Positions 1 to 5,691 of a DNA stretch of 5,706 bases are shown piece by piece; the first letter of the stretch is position 1; each line of letters begins with the position of its first letter. Position numbers and translations under genes: made by a program. This stretch comes from Candidatus Zixiibacteriota bacterium (GTDB taxonomy: Bacteria; Zixibacteria; MSB-5A5; GN15; FEB-12). The notes under the pieces are model-generated. The model was not told the DNA's origin. It searched no databases and worked only from the letters and a program-made list of their open reading frames with translations. The stretch is taken from positions 1 to 5,706 of the forward strand of contig JAMPYH010000186.1 in the NCBI GenBank assembly GCA_023700785.1. The letters are read 5' to 3'.

Positions 1-478
1 CGCAGAGTGGATTATGGGTGAAACGCGAAAGTCCATATTCTTTGATATAGTAATCGCGCAGGGTCCCGCCATATTGCTCGAAAAGCGGATGGGGATGATC
101 CATCGCGAACGAACTGCCGGCCTGCTCGGCGTACGAAGCCGACTGCAGAGTGGCGGTCGGCGGGTCGGAGCGGAGATCGATCTGTTCGAGTCGCGTCACC
201 GGCGGGCCATCGTAGAGGCGGCGGTCGGCGCGGAGTTTCGCGGCGATCTCAACCGCATAACGCGCGATGAGTTCATCCCGCAATTGAAACGGTTCGGAAA
301 GATAACGCAGTTTGATCGCCGATGGATCGAGTGGACGGTCGCCGAAGAAACGGAGAATGTCGTAGTAGCCGGAATCAACTTTACGGTCAACGCCGACCAG
401 CCGCCCGGAGATCGGTTCTTCTCCTGCGTAATCGCGGGCGAGAAACTCGCCGAGTCTGTCTGGATCCAGCAGTTTCAT
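1..478 (-). CDS. Unrecognised cytosolic protein, N-terminal 159 residues (possible Nudix-linked N-domain), cut by window edge
   Basis: An open minus-strand frame starts with ATG at 478-476 and stays open to the window edge, so only the first 159 residues are visible. The start overlaps the transporter stop by one base (TGATG). No clear Shine-Dalgarno precedes it, which fits translational coupling to the upstream gene. The protein begins MKLLDPDRLGEFLARDYAG and is acidic and soluble, with no signal peptide or membrane segment. Visible marks are a helical stretch around residues 65-87, the segment YDGPPVTRL at 89-97, then SYAEQAG at 115-121, and a tail with GGTLRDYY (137-144) and HNPL (155-158). 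As I recall them, some Nudix-hydrolase proteins have a DGP..RL segment followed by a conserved N-P-L-G start of the catalytic domain. The Nudix box itself would lie outside the window, so this function is only a guess. That the frame is coding is much surer than what it encodes. Confidence 0.75.
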   Translation of the reverse strand, partial: MKLLDPDRLGEFLARDYAGEEPISGRLVGVDRKVDSGYYDILRFFGDRPLDPSAIKLRYLSEPFQLRDELIARYAVEIAAKLRADRRLYDGPPVTRLEQIDLRSDPPTATLQSASYAEQAGSSFAMDHPHPLFEQYGGTLRDYYIKEYGLSRFTHNPLC

Positions 479-1395
479 CAGAGGAACAACATCGCTACGC
501 CGATCACGGCGATCACCGCGCCGAAGGTCGCGCGGATAGACACCTTTTCTTTGTAATATAGCATCACCGCCGGGATGATCAGCACCGGCGTGGTCGCCAT
601 CAGCGTGGCGGCGATTCCGGCTTCGATCCTGGAGACGGCGACCAGCGACATCCAGACACCCAGAAACGGTCCAACTGTCGCGCCGGCAAAACTGAACGCG
701 ACGGCCCGGCCGTTCTTCATGGCCACCAGCGATTCAGAGATCTTTCCACGAAACGCGGACAATCCCCAGATAAACGGTATCGCTGCGGCGATACGGGTAA
801 ATGACGCCTCAAGCGGCGGGACTGTCGCGCCGGCATGAAGCATCCCCTGCTTGGACAAAACCAGACCGGTCGCCTGACCCAGCGACGCGCCCAGCGCCAA
901 CAGGATCCCCATCGTTAGCGTGCCGGCATCGGGATGGTCTTCTTTGAGGCCGTTGTTGGCGTACTGACGATCGGACACAACCCAGGCAATGCCGGTGATG
1001 GTCACCGCGATCCCCGCCAGATCGAGCGGTCGCAGTTTTTCTCCCAGGAAAAACCAGGCGATCACGGTGGTCATGATCGGCGTTGAGGCCATGATCAGGG
1101 TCGCCAGGCGAGGGCCGATCATCACCAGCGATTTGAAGCCGCAACCGTCGCCAAAGACCAGCCCGACCAGGCCGGAGATCGCGAGCCAGTAGAACTGGTG
1201 GAGATTGACATGCGTCGGCCAGGGAACGCCGGTGGAGATGGTCATCACCAGCATATATATCAACGCGGCGAAGACGAGACGGATCTTGTTGACCTGAAAT
1301 GAACCGATCAGCTTGCCGGCCTCGGAGAAAAAGATCGCGGTGAACGACCAGAGGAAAGCGGTTAAGAGAGCTGCCAGTTCGCCAAGGTAGAGCAT
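478..1395 (-). CDS. EamA/DMT-superfamily 10-TM transporter
   Basis: This is a polytopic inner-membrane protein of about 305 residues, the usual size of EamA (drug/metabolite transporter, formerly DUF6) exporters. Ten hydrophobic segments can be seen in two homologous halves of five. Each half carries the family's STP/TTP-type helix followed by a charged G/K-E-K turn: STPIMTTVIAWFFLGEKL in the first half and TTPVLIIPAVMLYYKEKVS in the second. A polar loop (SDRQYANNGLKEDHPDAG) joins the halves. The family exports or imports small metabolites, amino acids or drugs; the substrate cannot be read from sequence. I chose ATG at 1395; an in-frame TTG at 1404 would add three residues, and an in-frame stop lies just upstream of it. 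No strong Shine-Dalgarno is seen for either start. It is the first gene of a two-gene operon with the partial gene at 1-478, and it is divergent from the TonB receptor gene. Confidence 0.9.
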   Translation of the reverse strand: MLYLGELAALLTAFLWSFTAIFFSEAGKLIGSFQVNKIRLVFAALIYMLVMTISTGVPWPTHVNLHQFYWLAISGLVGLVFGDGCGFKSLVMIGPRLATLIMASTPIMTTVIAWFFLGEKLRPLDLAGIAVTITGIAWVVSDRQYANNGLKEDHPDAGTLTMGILLALGASLGQATGLVLSKQGMLHAGATVPPLEASFTRIAAAIPFIWGLSAFRGKISESLVAMKNGRAVAFSFAGATVGPFLGVWMSLVAVSRIEAGIAATLMATTPVLIIPAVMLYYKEKVSIRATFGAVIAVIGVAMLFL

Positions 1396-1432
1396 CAAAA
1401 TCAAAGCCCGTTAAAAAAGTCCGGTCAAGATA

Positions 1433-1451
1433 GGCGGGTTGACGGCCCGCC
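1433..1451 (-). other. GC-rich hairpin in transporter leader, followed by a T run
   Basis: GGCGGG (1433-1438) and CCCGCC (1446-1451) form a 6-bp stem with a 7-nt loop about 40 bases upstream of the transporter start. On the minus strand the stem is followed, after about 14 nt, by six T residues (1417-1412). The gap is too long for a standard intrinsic terminator. It may be a weak attenuator or a chance fold. Confidence 0.3.
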
Positions 1452-1523
1452 GCAAATGGCCAATGGAAATATCTGCACGCCCGGAGAGGATTGTCGTCCT
1501 CTTGCATAGAAGGATGCATTTGG

Positions 1524-1591
1524 GCGTCCGATCCCATTTCTGTTGCGTTAGGCAAGGCATTGCTATATAATAGGATAGCGGTGCGTCCGAT
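1524..1591. repeat. 9-bp direct repeat GCGTCCGAT bracketing the receptor promoter
   Basis: GCGTCCGAT occurs at 1524-1532 and again at 1583-1591, start to start 59 bp. One copy lies upstream of the -35 element and the other just downstream of the predicted transcription start. That placement would suit paired operator half-sites for the divergent genes, but two 9-bp copies in a 250-bp region are weak evidence. Confidence 0.3.
1543..1571 (+). promoter_or_regulatory. Sigma70-like promoter for the TonB-dependent receptor
   Basis: A -35 element TTGCGT (1543-1548) is separated by 17 bp from a perfect -10 element TATAAT (1566-1571). Transcription would start near 1578, giving a leader of about 67 nt before the TTG start codon at 1645. 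Position, spacing and strand all fit the receptor gene. The -10 lacks the Bacteroidetes-type TAnnTTTG form, which weighs slightly against a typical Bacteroidia host. Confidence 0.6.
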
Positions 1592-1630
1592 TGATCGAAT
1601 AACGGCACGCCATTTGAACGAGCTACCGCC

Positions 1631-1635
1631 AGGAG
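1631..1635 (+). promoter_or_regulatory. Ribosome binding site AGGAG deciding a TTG start
   Basis: AGGAG lies 9 nt upstream of TTG at 1645-1647. This spacing supports TTG as the start codon and gives the receptor a complete signal peptide beginning MKYHGLL. Confidence 0.75.
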
Positions 1636-1644
1636 TACCCTGCT

Positions 1645-3942
1645 TTGAAGTACCATGGCCTGCTCATAGGATCTCTTTTCAGCCTGCTGGCTGCCACCGC
1701 GTTTTCCAACGCGTTGACTACTCCTTCGTCTGCCCGGATCCAGGGCACAGTTCTTGACCAAAACAGCGAGCCAATAATCGGCGCGTCGATAATGATCTCT
1801 CGCTTTGATCTTCCGGTTGCCGGCACCACCAGCGATCTGGCGGGTCGGTTCAGCATCACGATACAGCTTCCGGCTGAGGATCTGGAGTTGAAGATCACAT
1901 CGGTTGGATTCGCCGAATACCGATCAAAGTTATCAAGTGAACAATTAGATAAACCGCTGACGATACACTGCGCGGCATCGACGGTCGAAGTCTCCCCGAT
2001 TACGGTCACGCCATCGCCGGATCAGCGGCGGATGAAGATCACCGTGCCGTCGAGCAAAGTGATCGCGCTGTCATCTCATTCGTTGGTGGTGACCAATCCA
2101 ACCGAAGCGGTGCAATCCCCGCAGATCGCCAAAATAGGCTCCGCGCATTCATCGCAGATCCGGATCAACGGCACCAGCCCGGTCTATCATTTGAACGGCA
2201 TCCCGATCGGGACCGACCCGAACCACTTTGGGATGTTTTCAGTCGTACCGGCGACGATCGTCGATCGGATCGAGTTCTCGCCGCAGGGGACCGACGCGTC
2301 GTTCGGCCAACCGTCGGTGATCGACTTCAGGACCAGTTCATCGTTTGACGAACGATCCTCCACTGAACTGAATCTTTCTACGCTTGAGTTCACCGGCACT
2401 ATGCGCAAGAGCGGCGCCCGGGGGTATGTCATCGGCGCGGCCCGCAAGTCGATACTTGATCAGTTGGCCAACAGCCTGGATATCCAGAGCGAACGCGCGA
2501 CCATTCCGCCGACCAGCTTCGGCGATGTTTTCCTGTCAACCGGCCTCAAGCTATCAAATCGCTGGCGGCTTGGGCTGGATCAGTACCATGTGAGCGATTA
2601 CCTCTCATTCAACACGGCGGGAACATCAGCGGCTACTTCGTCGGTGCAGACTTACCAGCGCGCGCGGGAGCATTTTGTCGGCTTGCGGGCGATCGGGCTC
2701 TATGGCAGCGCGCTTTTGACGGGGACTGTCGCGGTTCGCGACGAGCGGCGAAGTTACAACGCGGCGCCAGCGGCCGACAGCAAAAGCGGCGCGGTGCAGA
2801 TCGATCTGAGCGACCGTTCGACCAGTTGGCTTGGGCAGGCGGGGATTGAAGCTGAGATCGGCGCGACGCGGGTTAAGCTCGGCAGCAGCATCGAATACCG
2901 ACCCGACCGCGAGGCAACAGTGCGCCAACAAAACTGGAACATGCTGCCGCCGTTCAATACCAGCGATAATCCGTTCATCTATCAGCGAGCCATGAATGAA
3001 CTGTATGGAGACTTCTCCGGCACGTTGACCCAGCAGACGGTCTCCCACTATCTGTCGCTGGGGCGCGATATCGGCCGACTTTCGATCACTGCCGGCCTAC
3101 GCGCGGAATCATTCGGGCATCTTGCCGGCGACGCTCTGCTCGGTCGGATGATGGTGAGCCTGAAAACCGGCGAGCGAGGCAGCGCGACTCTCTTCTATGG
3201 CGGGTTCGCGGAGGATCCGGTCACCAATATTCTGGAACCGTACCAGGTGATGATCCGGAACGACGCGCGCGACCTGCGGCCGATCGAGACCAAATTACTG
3301 GCGCTCGATTACCGCTACGGTCCTGCGACGCTAAGCCTGTTTCATAAGGAGATCAGCGATCTGCCGGTGATCTCCCCTGATTTCGCGATGCCGATGGTCG
3401 GAAGCTCGCTCAATCCGGCATTTTTGCGGATGCGATCGGAAGGGACCGCAAGATTTGTCGGTGGTTCGCTGGAACTTGAATTGCCGAAGTTCATCTCGCC
3501 GCGGCTCAGCTTCTATGGGTCATACGGCTTCACCGACGCGAATAGAACTGACCATGGCGTTACCTATCCGTACGAATCCAGCGCGAAACATCGAGTGCGT
3601 ACCCGGTTCGAGTACACGCTGAGCCGGAAGATCACCATCGGGTCTGAGATGACGCTGCGGAGCGGCTATCCGTATTCGCCGTCGAGGCAGATGCTCTATT
3701 ACAGCGAGCAGTCGAATTACACGGCGACGTATTATCGATCGATGCTCCAACAGGAGAACTCGTTGAGATTTGAGCCGAACGGGGCGCTCAATCTGTACGC
3801 GACTTTCAATCTTGGAGCGGCGACCTTGAGCTTCGCGGTGACCAACGCCACCAATCGGTATAATCCGATCGTCAGTTCGCCGTCAGGCTATGTCTATGAC
3901 GCGGGGATCCTGCCGTCGGTTGGCTTGCGCTGGCAGTTGTAG
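1645..3942 (+). CDS. TonB-dependent outer-membrane receptor with N-terminal carboxypeptidase-regulatory-like domain
   Basis: The 765-residue protein begins at TTG and has a Sec signal peptide: K2, a hydrophobic core at about 5-20 and probable cleavage after S-N-A23. Residues about 31-105 form a beta-sandwich of the CarboxypepD_reg-like type (IQGTVLDQNSEPIIGASI, then TTSDLAGRFSI and LKITSVGFAEYRS). Residues 115-124 (EVSPITVTPS) sit where a TonB box is expected and resemble one. A short plug follows at about 140-231, with IRINGTSPVYHLNGIPIG, VDRIEFSPQGTDASFG and VIDFRT. The remainder is an outer-membrane barrel of alternating aromatic strands ending GLRWQL. Such receptors import a bound ligand through the outer membrane using TonB-ExbBD energy. 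The ligand is unknown, and no SusD-like partner or TonB gene lies nearby. At 765 residues it is short among receptors with this extra domain. It is preceded by its own promoter and appears to be a single-gene transcript. Confidence 0.85.
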   Translation: MKYHGLLIGSLFSLLAATAFSNALTTPSSARIQGTVLDQNSEPIIGASIMISRFDLPVAGTTSDLAGRFSITIQLPAEDLELKITSVGFAEYRSKLSSEQLDKPLTIHCAASTVEVSPITVTPSPDQRRMKITVPSSKVIALSSHSLVVTNPTEAVQSPQIAKIGSAHSSQIRINGTSPVYHLNGIPIGTDPNHFGMFSVVPATIVDRIEFSPQGTDASFGQPSVIDFRTSSSFDERSSTELNLSTLEFTGTMRKSGARGYVIGAARKSILDQLANSLDIQSERATIPPTSFGDVFLSTGLKLSNRWRLGLDQYHVSDYLSFNTAGTSAATSSVQTYQRAREHFVGLRAIGLYGSALLTGTVAVRDERRSYNAAPAADSKSGAVQIDLSDRSTSWLGQAGIEAEIGATRVKLGSSIEYRPDREATVRQQNWNMLPPFNTSDNPFIYQRAMNELYGDFSGTLTQQTVSHYLSLGRDIGRLSITAGLRAESFGHLAGDALLGRMMVSLKTGERGSATLFYGGFAEDPVTNILEPYQVMIRNDARDLRPIETKLLALDYRYGPATLSLFHKEISDLPVISPDFAMPMVGSSLNPAFLRMRSEGTARFVGGSLELELPKFISPRLSFYGSYGFTDANRTDHGVTYPYESSAKHRVRTRFEYTLSRKITIGSEMTLRSGYPYSPSRQMLYYSEQSNYTATYYRSMLQQENSLRFEPNGALNLYATFNLGAATLSFAVTNATNRYNPIVSSPSGYVYDAGILPSVGLRWQL

Positions 3943-3963
3943 CCGGAATCGACAATCTCCCTC

Positions 3964-3997
3964 AAAATAAAATCGCCGAGTGATACCACTCGGCGAT
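3964..3997 (-). terminator. Intrinsic terminator of RRM gene A
   Basis: A perfect 11-bp inverted repeat, ATCGCCGAGTG (3972-3982) and CACTCGGCGAT (3987-3997), has a 4-nt loop. On the minus strand it runs straight into TTTATTTT (about 3971-3964), 30 bases past the stop of the RRM gene. On the plus strand the following bases are not T-rich, so it would end transcription of the receptor gene less well, although the stem could still help. Confidence 0.85.
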
Positions 3998-4027
3998 CTC
4001 GTGTCTCATTAGTTCAGATCGGTCGAA

Positions 4028-4384
4028 TTACCAGGAACGGTTATAGCCACCGCCACCGCCGCCGCGACGACCACCGCCGCCGCCACGACCGCCGCCGCCG
4101 CCAAAGCCGCGGCCACCGCCGCCACCGCCGGCGCGGTTTTCAGTGCGTGGACGCGCCTCGTTGACTGTCAGGGCGCGACCGTTCAGTTCGGTCCCATTTA
4201 GACCATCGATGGCAGCCTGGGCTTGCTCGCGATTGGGCATTTCGACAAACCCAAAACCGCGCGGCTGACCGGTATCCCGGTCGCTCAGAATGTTGACCCG
4301 CGATACTTCACCGAACCGCTCGAAGGCGGTCCGCAATTCTTCCTCTTGCGTCTTGTACGAGAGGTTTCCCACATAGATATTCAT
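4028..4384 (-). CDS. Single-RRM RNA-binding protein with Gly/Arg-rich tail (paralogue A)
   Basis: The 118-residue protein is one RNA recognition motif (about 1-79) followed by a low-complexity Gly/Arg tail (84-118) ending GYNRSW. RNP2 is IYVGNL at 3-8 and RNP1 is RGFGFVEM at 42-49; the RNA-stacking aromatics Y4, F44 and F46 are all present. The family binds single-stranded RNA, and in several bacteria these small proteins are cold-induced and thought to act as RNA chaperones; the target here is unknown. I chose ATG at 4384 over the upstream ATGs at 4411 and 4396. It matches the paralogue's start exactly and has GGAG at 4394-4391 with a 6-nt spacer. The tail is encoded by a GGC/GGT-rich run (about 4048-4135) prone to slippage. 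The gene has its own terminator and a long leader shared with paralogue B. Confidence 0.93.
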   Translation of the reverse strand: MNIYVGNLSYKTQEEELRTAFERFGEVSRVNILSDRDTGQPRGFGFVEMPNREQAQAAIDGLNGTELNGRALTVNEARPRTENRAGGGGGGRGFGGGGGRGGGGGRRGGGGGGYNRSW

Positions 4385-4538
4385 TAGATACTCCATCTCA
4401 TTCCGCTGCATAGCGAAATATCAGATTCAAGCGCACCATTGCGCAGACCGCCACCAGATCACCGTTCATGTCAAGGATTTGAGCTTCTGAGACACTGCTG
4501 CTGAGAGAATCACTTGAGAAACAGCCAATAAGGGACGT
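4385..4538 (-). promoter_or_regulatory. Long 5' leader/upstream region of RRM gene A with blocks shared with gene B
   Basis: Reading on the minus strand towards the gene, this 154-base stretch holds ACGTCCC (4538-4532), then TCTCAAGTGATTCTC (4519-4505), then ATCCTTGACA (4478-4469), then a hairpin GCGCA-ATGG-TGCGC (4444-4431). A second small hairpin, CGCT-ATGC-AGCG (4415-4404), lies just ahead of the ribosome site. The first four elements recur in the same order before paralogue B. I could not place a convincing -35/-10 pair, so which part is promoter and which is transcribed leader is unknown. Confidence 0.55.
4431..4444 (-). other. Conserved leader hairpin, copy A
   Basis: On the minus strand, GCGCA, loop ATGG and TGCGC form a 5-bp stem with a tetraloop, 46 bases ahead of the RRM start codon. 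The copy at 5592-5605 keeps the pairing with one A-U replaced by G-U. Confidence 0.45.
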
Positions 4539-4592
4539 TTAGTTACCGTTATAAGATGTCGGCAGAAAGCGACTTAGTCAATACCTATTTTT

Positions 4593-4610
4593 GGGACCGG
4601 TCCCGGGACC
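4593..4610. promoter_or_regulatory. Overlapping palindromes GGGACC-GGTCCC-GGGACC
   Basis: Three 6-base units alternate in orientation, so bases 4593-4604 and 4599-4610 are each perfect 12-bp palindromes. They lie between the divergent RRM gene A and the STAS-like gene, about 27 bp upstream of the latter's candidate -35. The GGGAC core also occurs in the GGGACGT block at 4532-4538. A dimeric regulator site is possible, but no binding protein is known from this sequence. Confidence 0.35.
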
Positions 4611-4636
4611 AACCTCGGCACCAGCCCAGTTTAAAC

Positions 4637-4665
4637 TTGCCAGTTCGCCGCTTATATCGGATACT
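4637..4665 (+). promoter_or_regulatory. Candidate promoter of the STAS-like gene
   Basis: TTGCCA (4637-4642) matches the sigma70 -35 consensus at five of six positions. It lies 17 bp from GATACT (4660-4665), which matches the -10 at four of six. The start of transcription would fall near 4672, so the message would be leaderless if ATG 4671 is used or would have a very short leader if ATG 4686 is used. Confidence 0.4.
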
Positions 4666-4685
4666 GGTTCATGGAGTCCGGGCCA

Positions 4686-5096
4686 ATGTCACCCATGAGC
4701 TACAGATATCTTATAGATACCGAGCGTATGCTCGTCACAGTTGTCTTTTCAGGACGGACCTCGGCCGAAGAATCGATCGCGGCAATGAGCGAGATCCTCA
4801 AAGATCCAGCCTACCGGCCCGGCATGAACGCGGTGACCGAGTATGTCGACGCGTCGGGCGATTGGTCGCTGGCCGACCTGGATCGGCTCAGACGCTTTAT
4901 CGGCTCGCTCAAAGAAAAGGTCGGCAAATGCTCCTGGGCGGTGGTGATACCGGAAGGAAAATCAATGGCCAGCGCCAAACTGCTGGTGACCCTGCATAAC
5001 GCGTTCGACAGCGATATACGGATCAAGATATTCCGGAGCCAGGAGGCGGCGCGCGAATGGATAGACCTTCGGACCGGCGCCGCGTCGGCGCAGTAG
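4686..5096 (+). CDS. Small STAS/SpoIIAA-like protein of unknown role
   Basis: The 136-residue protein is soluble, without signal peptide or membrane helix. Its predicted order is beta (6-22, YRYLIDTERMLVTVVFSG), helix (26-39), the loop DPAYRPGM (40-47), beta (NAVTEYVDAS), helix, beta (CSWAVVIPEG), helix, beta (IRIKIFRS) and a final helix with AAREWI. This alternating pattern, with the G after strand 1 and the DP.YRPG loop, is typical of short STAS/SpoIIAA-like proteins, which are often annotated only as hypothetical. The fold is shared with anti-anti-sigma factors, but I see no clear phosphorylatable Ser in the classical motif, so a sigma-regulatory role is not supported. I chose ATG 4686 because GGAG at 4673-4676 lies 9 nt upstream. 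ATG 4671 (five more residues) and ATG 4695 are alternatives. It lies between the two RRM genes on the opposite strand and converges on gene B through a shared terminator. Confidence 0.75.
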   Translation: MSPMSYRYLIDTERMLVTVVFSGRTSAEESIAAMSEILKDPAYRPGMNAVTEYVDASGDWSLADLDRLRRFIGSLKEKVGKCSWAVVIPEGKSMASAKLLVTLHNAFDSDIRIKIFRSQEAAREWIDLRTGAASAQ

Positions 5097-5142
5097 CCCC
5101 GCCGCGAATTGCACGCGTTGATTGAATCTCCCCCAAATTAAA

Positions 5143-5171
5143 AAGAGCCTGTCGAAACAGGCTCTTCTTTT
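5143..5171. terminator. Bidirectional intrinsic terminator between STAS-like gene and RRM gene B
   Basis: AAGAGCCTGT (5143-5152) and ACAGGCTCTT (5157-5166) form a perfect 10-bp stem with a 4-nt loop (CGAA on plus, TTCG on minus). The plus side continues into CTTTT and the minus side into TTTTAATTT, so it can end both convergent transcripts. It lies 47 bases after the STAS-like stop and 22 bases after the RRM B stop. Confidence 0.87.
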
Positions 5172-5187
5172 ATTCAATAAGGTAAGC

Positions 5188-5517
5188 TTACCAGGAGCGG
5201 TTGTAACCGCCGCCGCCGCCACGACGTCCACGGTCGCCGCCGCTGCGTCCACCGCCGCCGCCGCCACGATTCTCGGTCTTCGGGCGAGCCTCGTTGACGG
5301 TCAACGTACGGCCCATCATTTCCTGACCGTTCAAACCGTTCATCGCGGCCTGAGCTTCCGCCTGATTCGGCATCTCAACGAAACCAAATCCGCGCGGCTG
5401 ACCAGTGTCGCGATCTTTTACGATGTTCGCGCGGGACACTTCACCGAACGCCTCGAAGGCGGTGCGAAGGTCGGATTCCGACGCTGCGTGAGGGATGTTA
5501 CCTACGTAGATGTTCAT
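5188..5517 (-). CDS. Single-RRM RNA-binding protein with Gly/Arg-rich tail (paralogue B)
   Basis: The 109-residue protein has the same build as the product of 4028-4384: RNP2 IYVGNI at 3-8, RNP1 RGFGFVEM at 42-49, and a Gly/Arg tail ending GGGGYNRSW. The two proteins are identical at 62 of the first 84 positions. Differences cluster in the first helix (residues 8-16), in 52-54 and in 59-71, while the block DRDTGQPRGFGFVEMPN (35-51) is unchanged. The tail is shorter by nine residues. ATG at 5517 has GGAG at 5527-5524 with a 6-nt spacer, the same spacing as in A. RNA binding is secure from the motifs; target and condition of expression are not. A cold-induced RNA-chaperone role, as in other bacterial RRM proteins, is a reasonable guess. 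The difference in the first helix could mean somewhat different partners or RNA preferences. Confidence 0.93.
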   Translation of the reverse strand: MNIYVGNIPHAASESDLRTAFEAFGEVSRANIVKDRDTGQPRGFGFVEMPNQAEAQAAMNGLNGQEMMGRTLTVNEARPKTENRGGGGGGRSGGDRGRRGGGGGYNRSW

Positions 5518-5691
5518 TCTACTCTCCAGAGTTTTGCTTCTTTGCCCGGTCCGGCTCGCGGCCGACGCCAGGTCAATCTGAGCTATTCTTTGCGCACTAT
5601 CGCGCCGTCGCCGGAAAGCTCTTGTCTAAGGATCATTCTTTCGAAGCAAAGCTACAGAGAGAATCGCTTGAGATAAGATTTCTCGGGACGT
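5518..5691 (-). promoter_or_regulatory. Long 5' leader/upstream region of RRM gene B with blocks shared with gene A
   Basis: On the minus strand the order is ACGTCCC (5691-5685), TCTCAAGCGATTCTC (5673-5659), ATCCTTAGACA (5633-5623), then hairpin GCGCG-ATAG-TGCGC (5605-5592), and finally the GGAG ribosome site. Order and approximate spacing match the leader of gene A, although the remaining bases have largely diverged. The stretch between hairpin and start (5518-5591) is GC-rich with a possible small stem CGGC/GCCG (5552-5555 with 5561-5564) and is longer than in A. No clear -35/-10 pair could be assigned. Confidence 0.55.
5592..5605 (-). other. Conserved leader hairpin, copy B
   Basis: On the minus strand GCGCG, loop ATAG and TGCGC pair through four Watson-Crick pairs and one closing G-U. 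The opposite strand would have an A-C mismatch there, so the fold favours RNA made in the RRM direction. Confidence 0.45.

Noticed and set aside
14..556. 180-codon plus-strand open frame
   Set aside because: It is antisense to the minus-strand gene at 1-478 and the transporter end. The minus frame has the start overlap and protein-like composition; this frame has no ribosome site and an Arg-rich, unnatural composition.
809..1555. 248-codon minus-strand open frame overlapping the transporter
   Set aside because: It is a second frame of the EamA gene, rich in Arg, Asp and Gly without domain signals; the transporter frame has ten clear membrane helices.
4047..4137. CCG/CCA-rich repeats here and at 5200-5268 as possible CRISPR or satellite DNA
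   Set aside because: They encode the Gly/Arg tails of the RRM proteins; there are no regular spacers or repeat unit.
4385..4411. Nine-residue N-terminal extension of RRM A from ATG 4411
   Set aside because: The paralogue starts at the equivalent of ATG 4384, which has GGAG at 6 nt; the extension lies over the ribosome site and a small leader hairpin.
4576..4581. Minus-strand TTGACT as -35 for RRM A with TATAAC as -10
   Set aside because: The spacer is 22 bp, too long for a normal sigma70 promoter, and nothing equivalent can be checked before RRM B because the window ends.
4556..4999. 147-codon plus-strand open frame over the palindrome and STAS-like gene
   Set aside because: It is an Arg-rich shadow of the STAS-like frame that runs through the promoter/palindrome region.
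5122..5676. 184-codon plus-strand open frame opposite RRM B
   Set aside because: It is antisense of the RRM gene, with Ala/Thr runs that mirror the Gly-rich tail, and it crosses a strong terminator.
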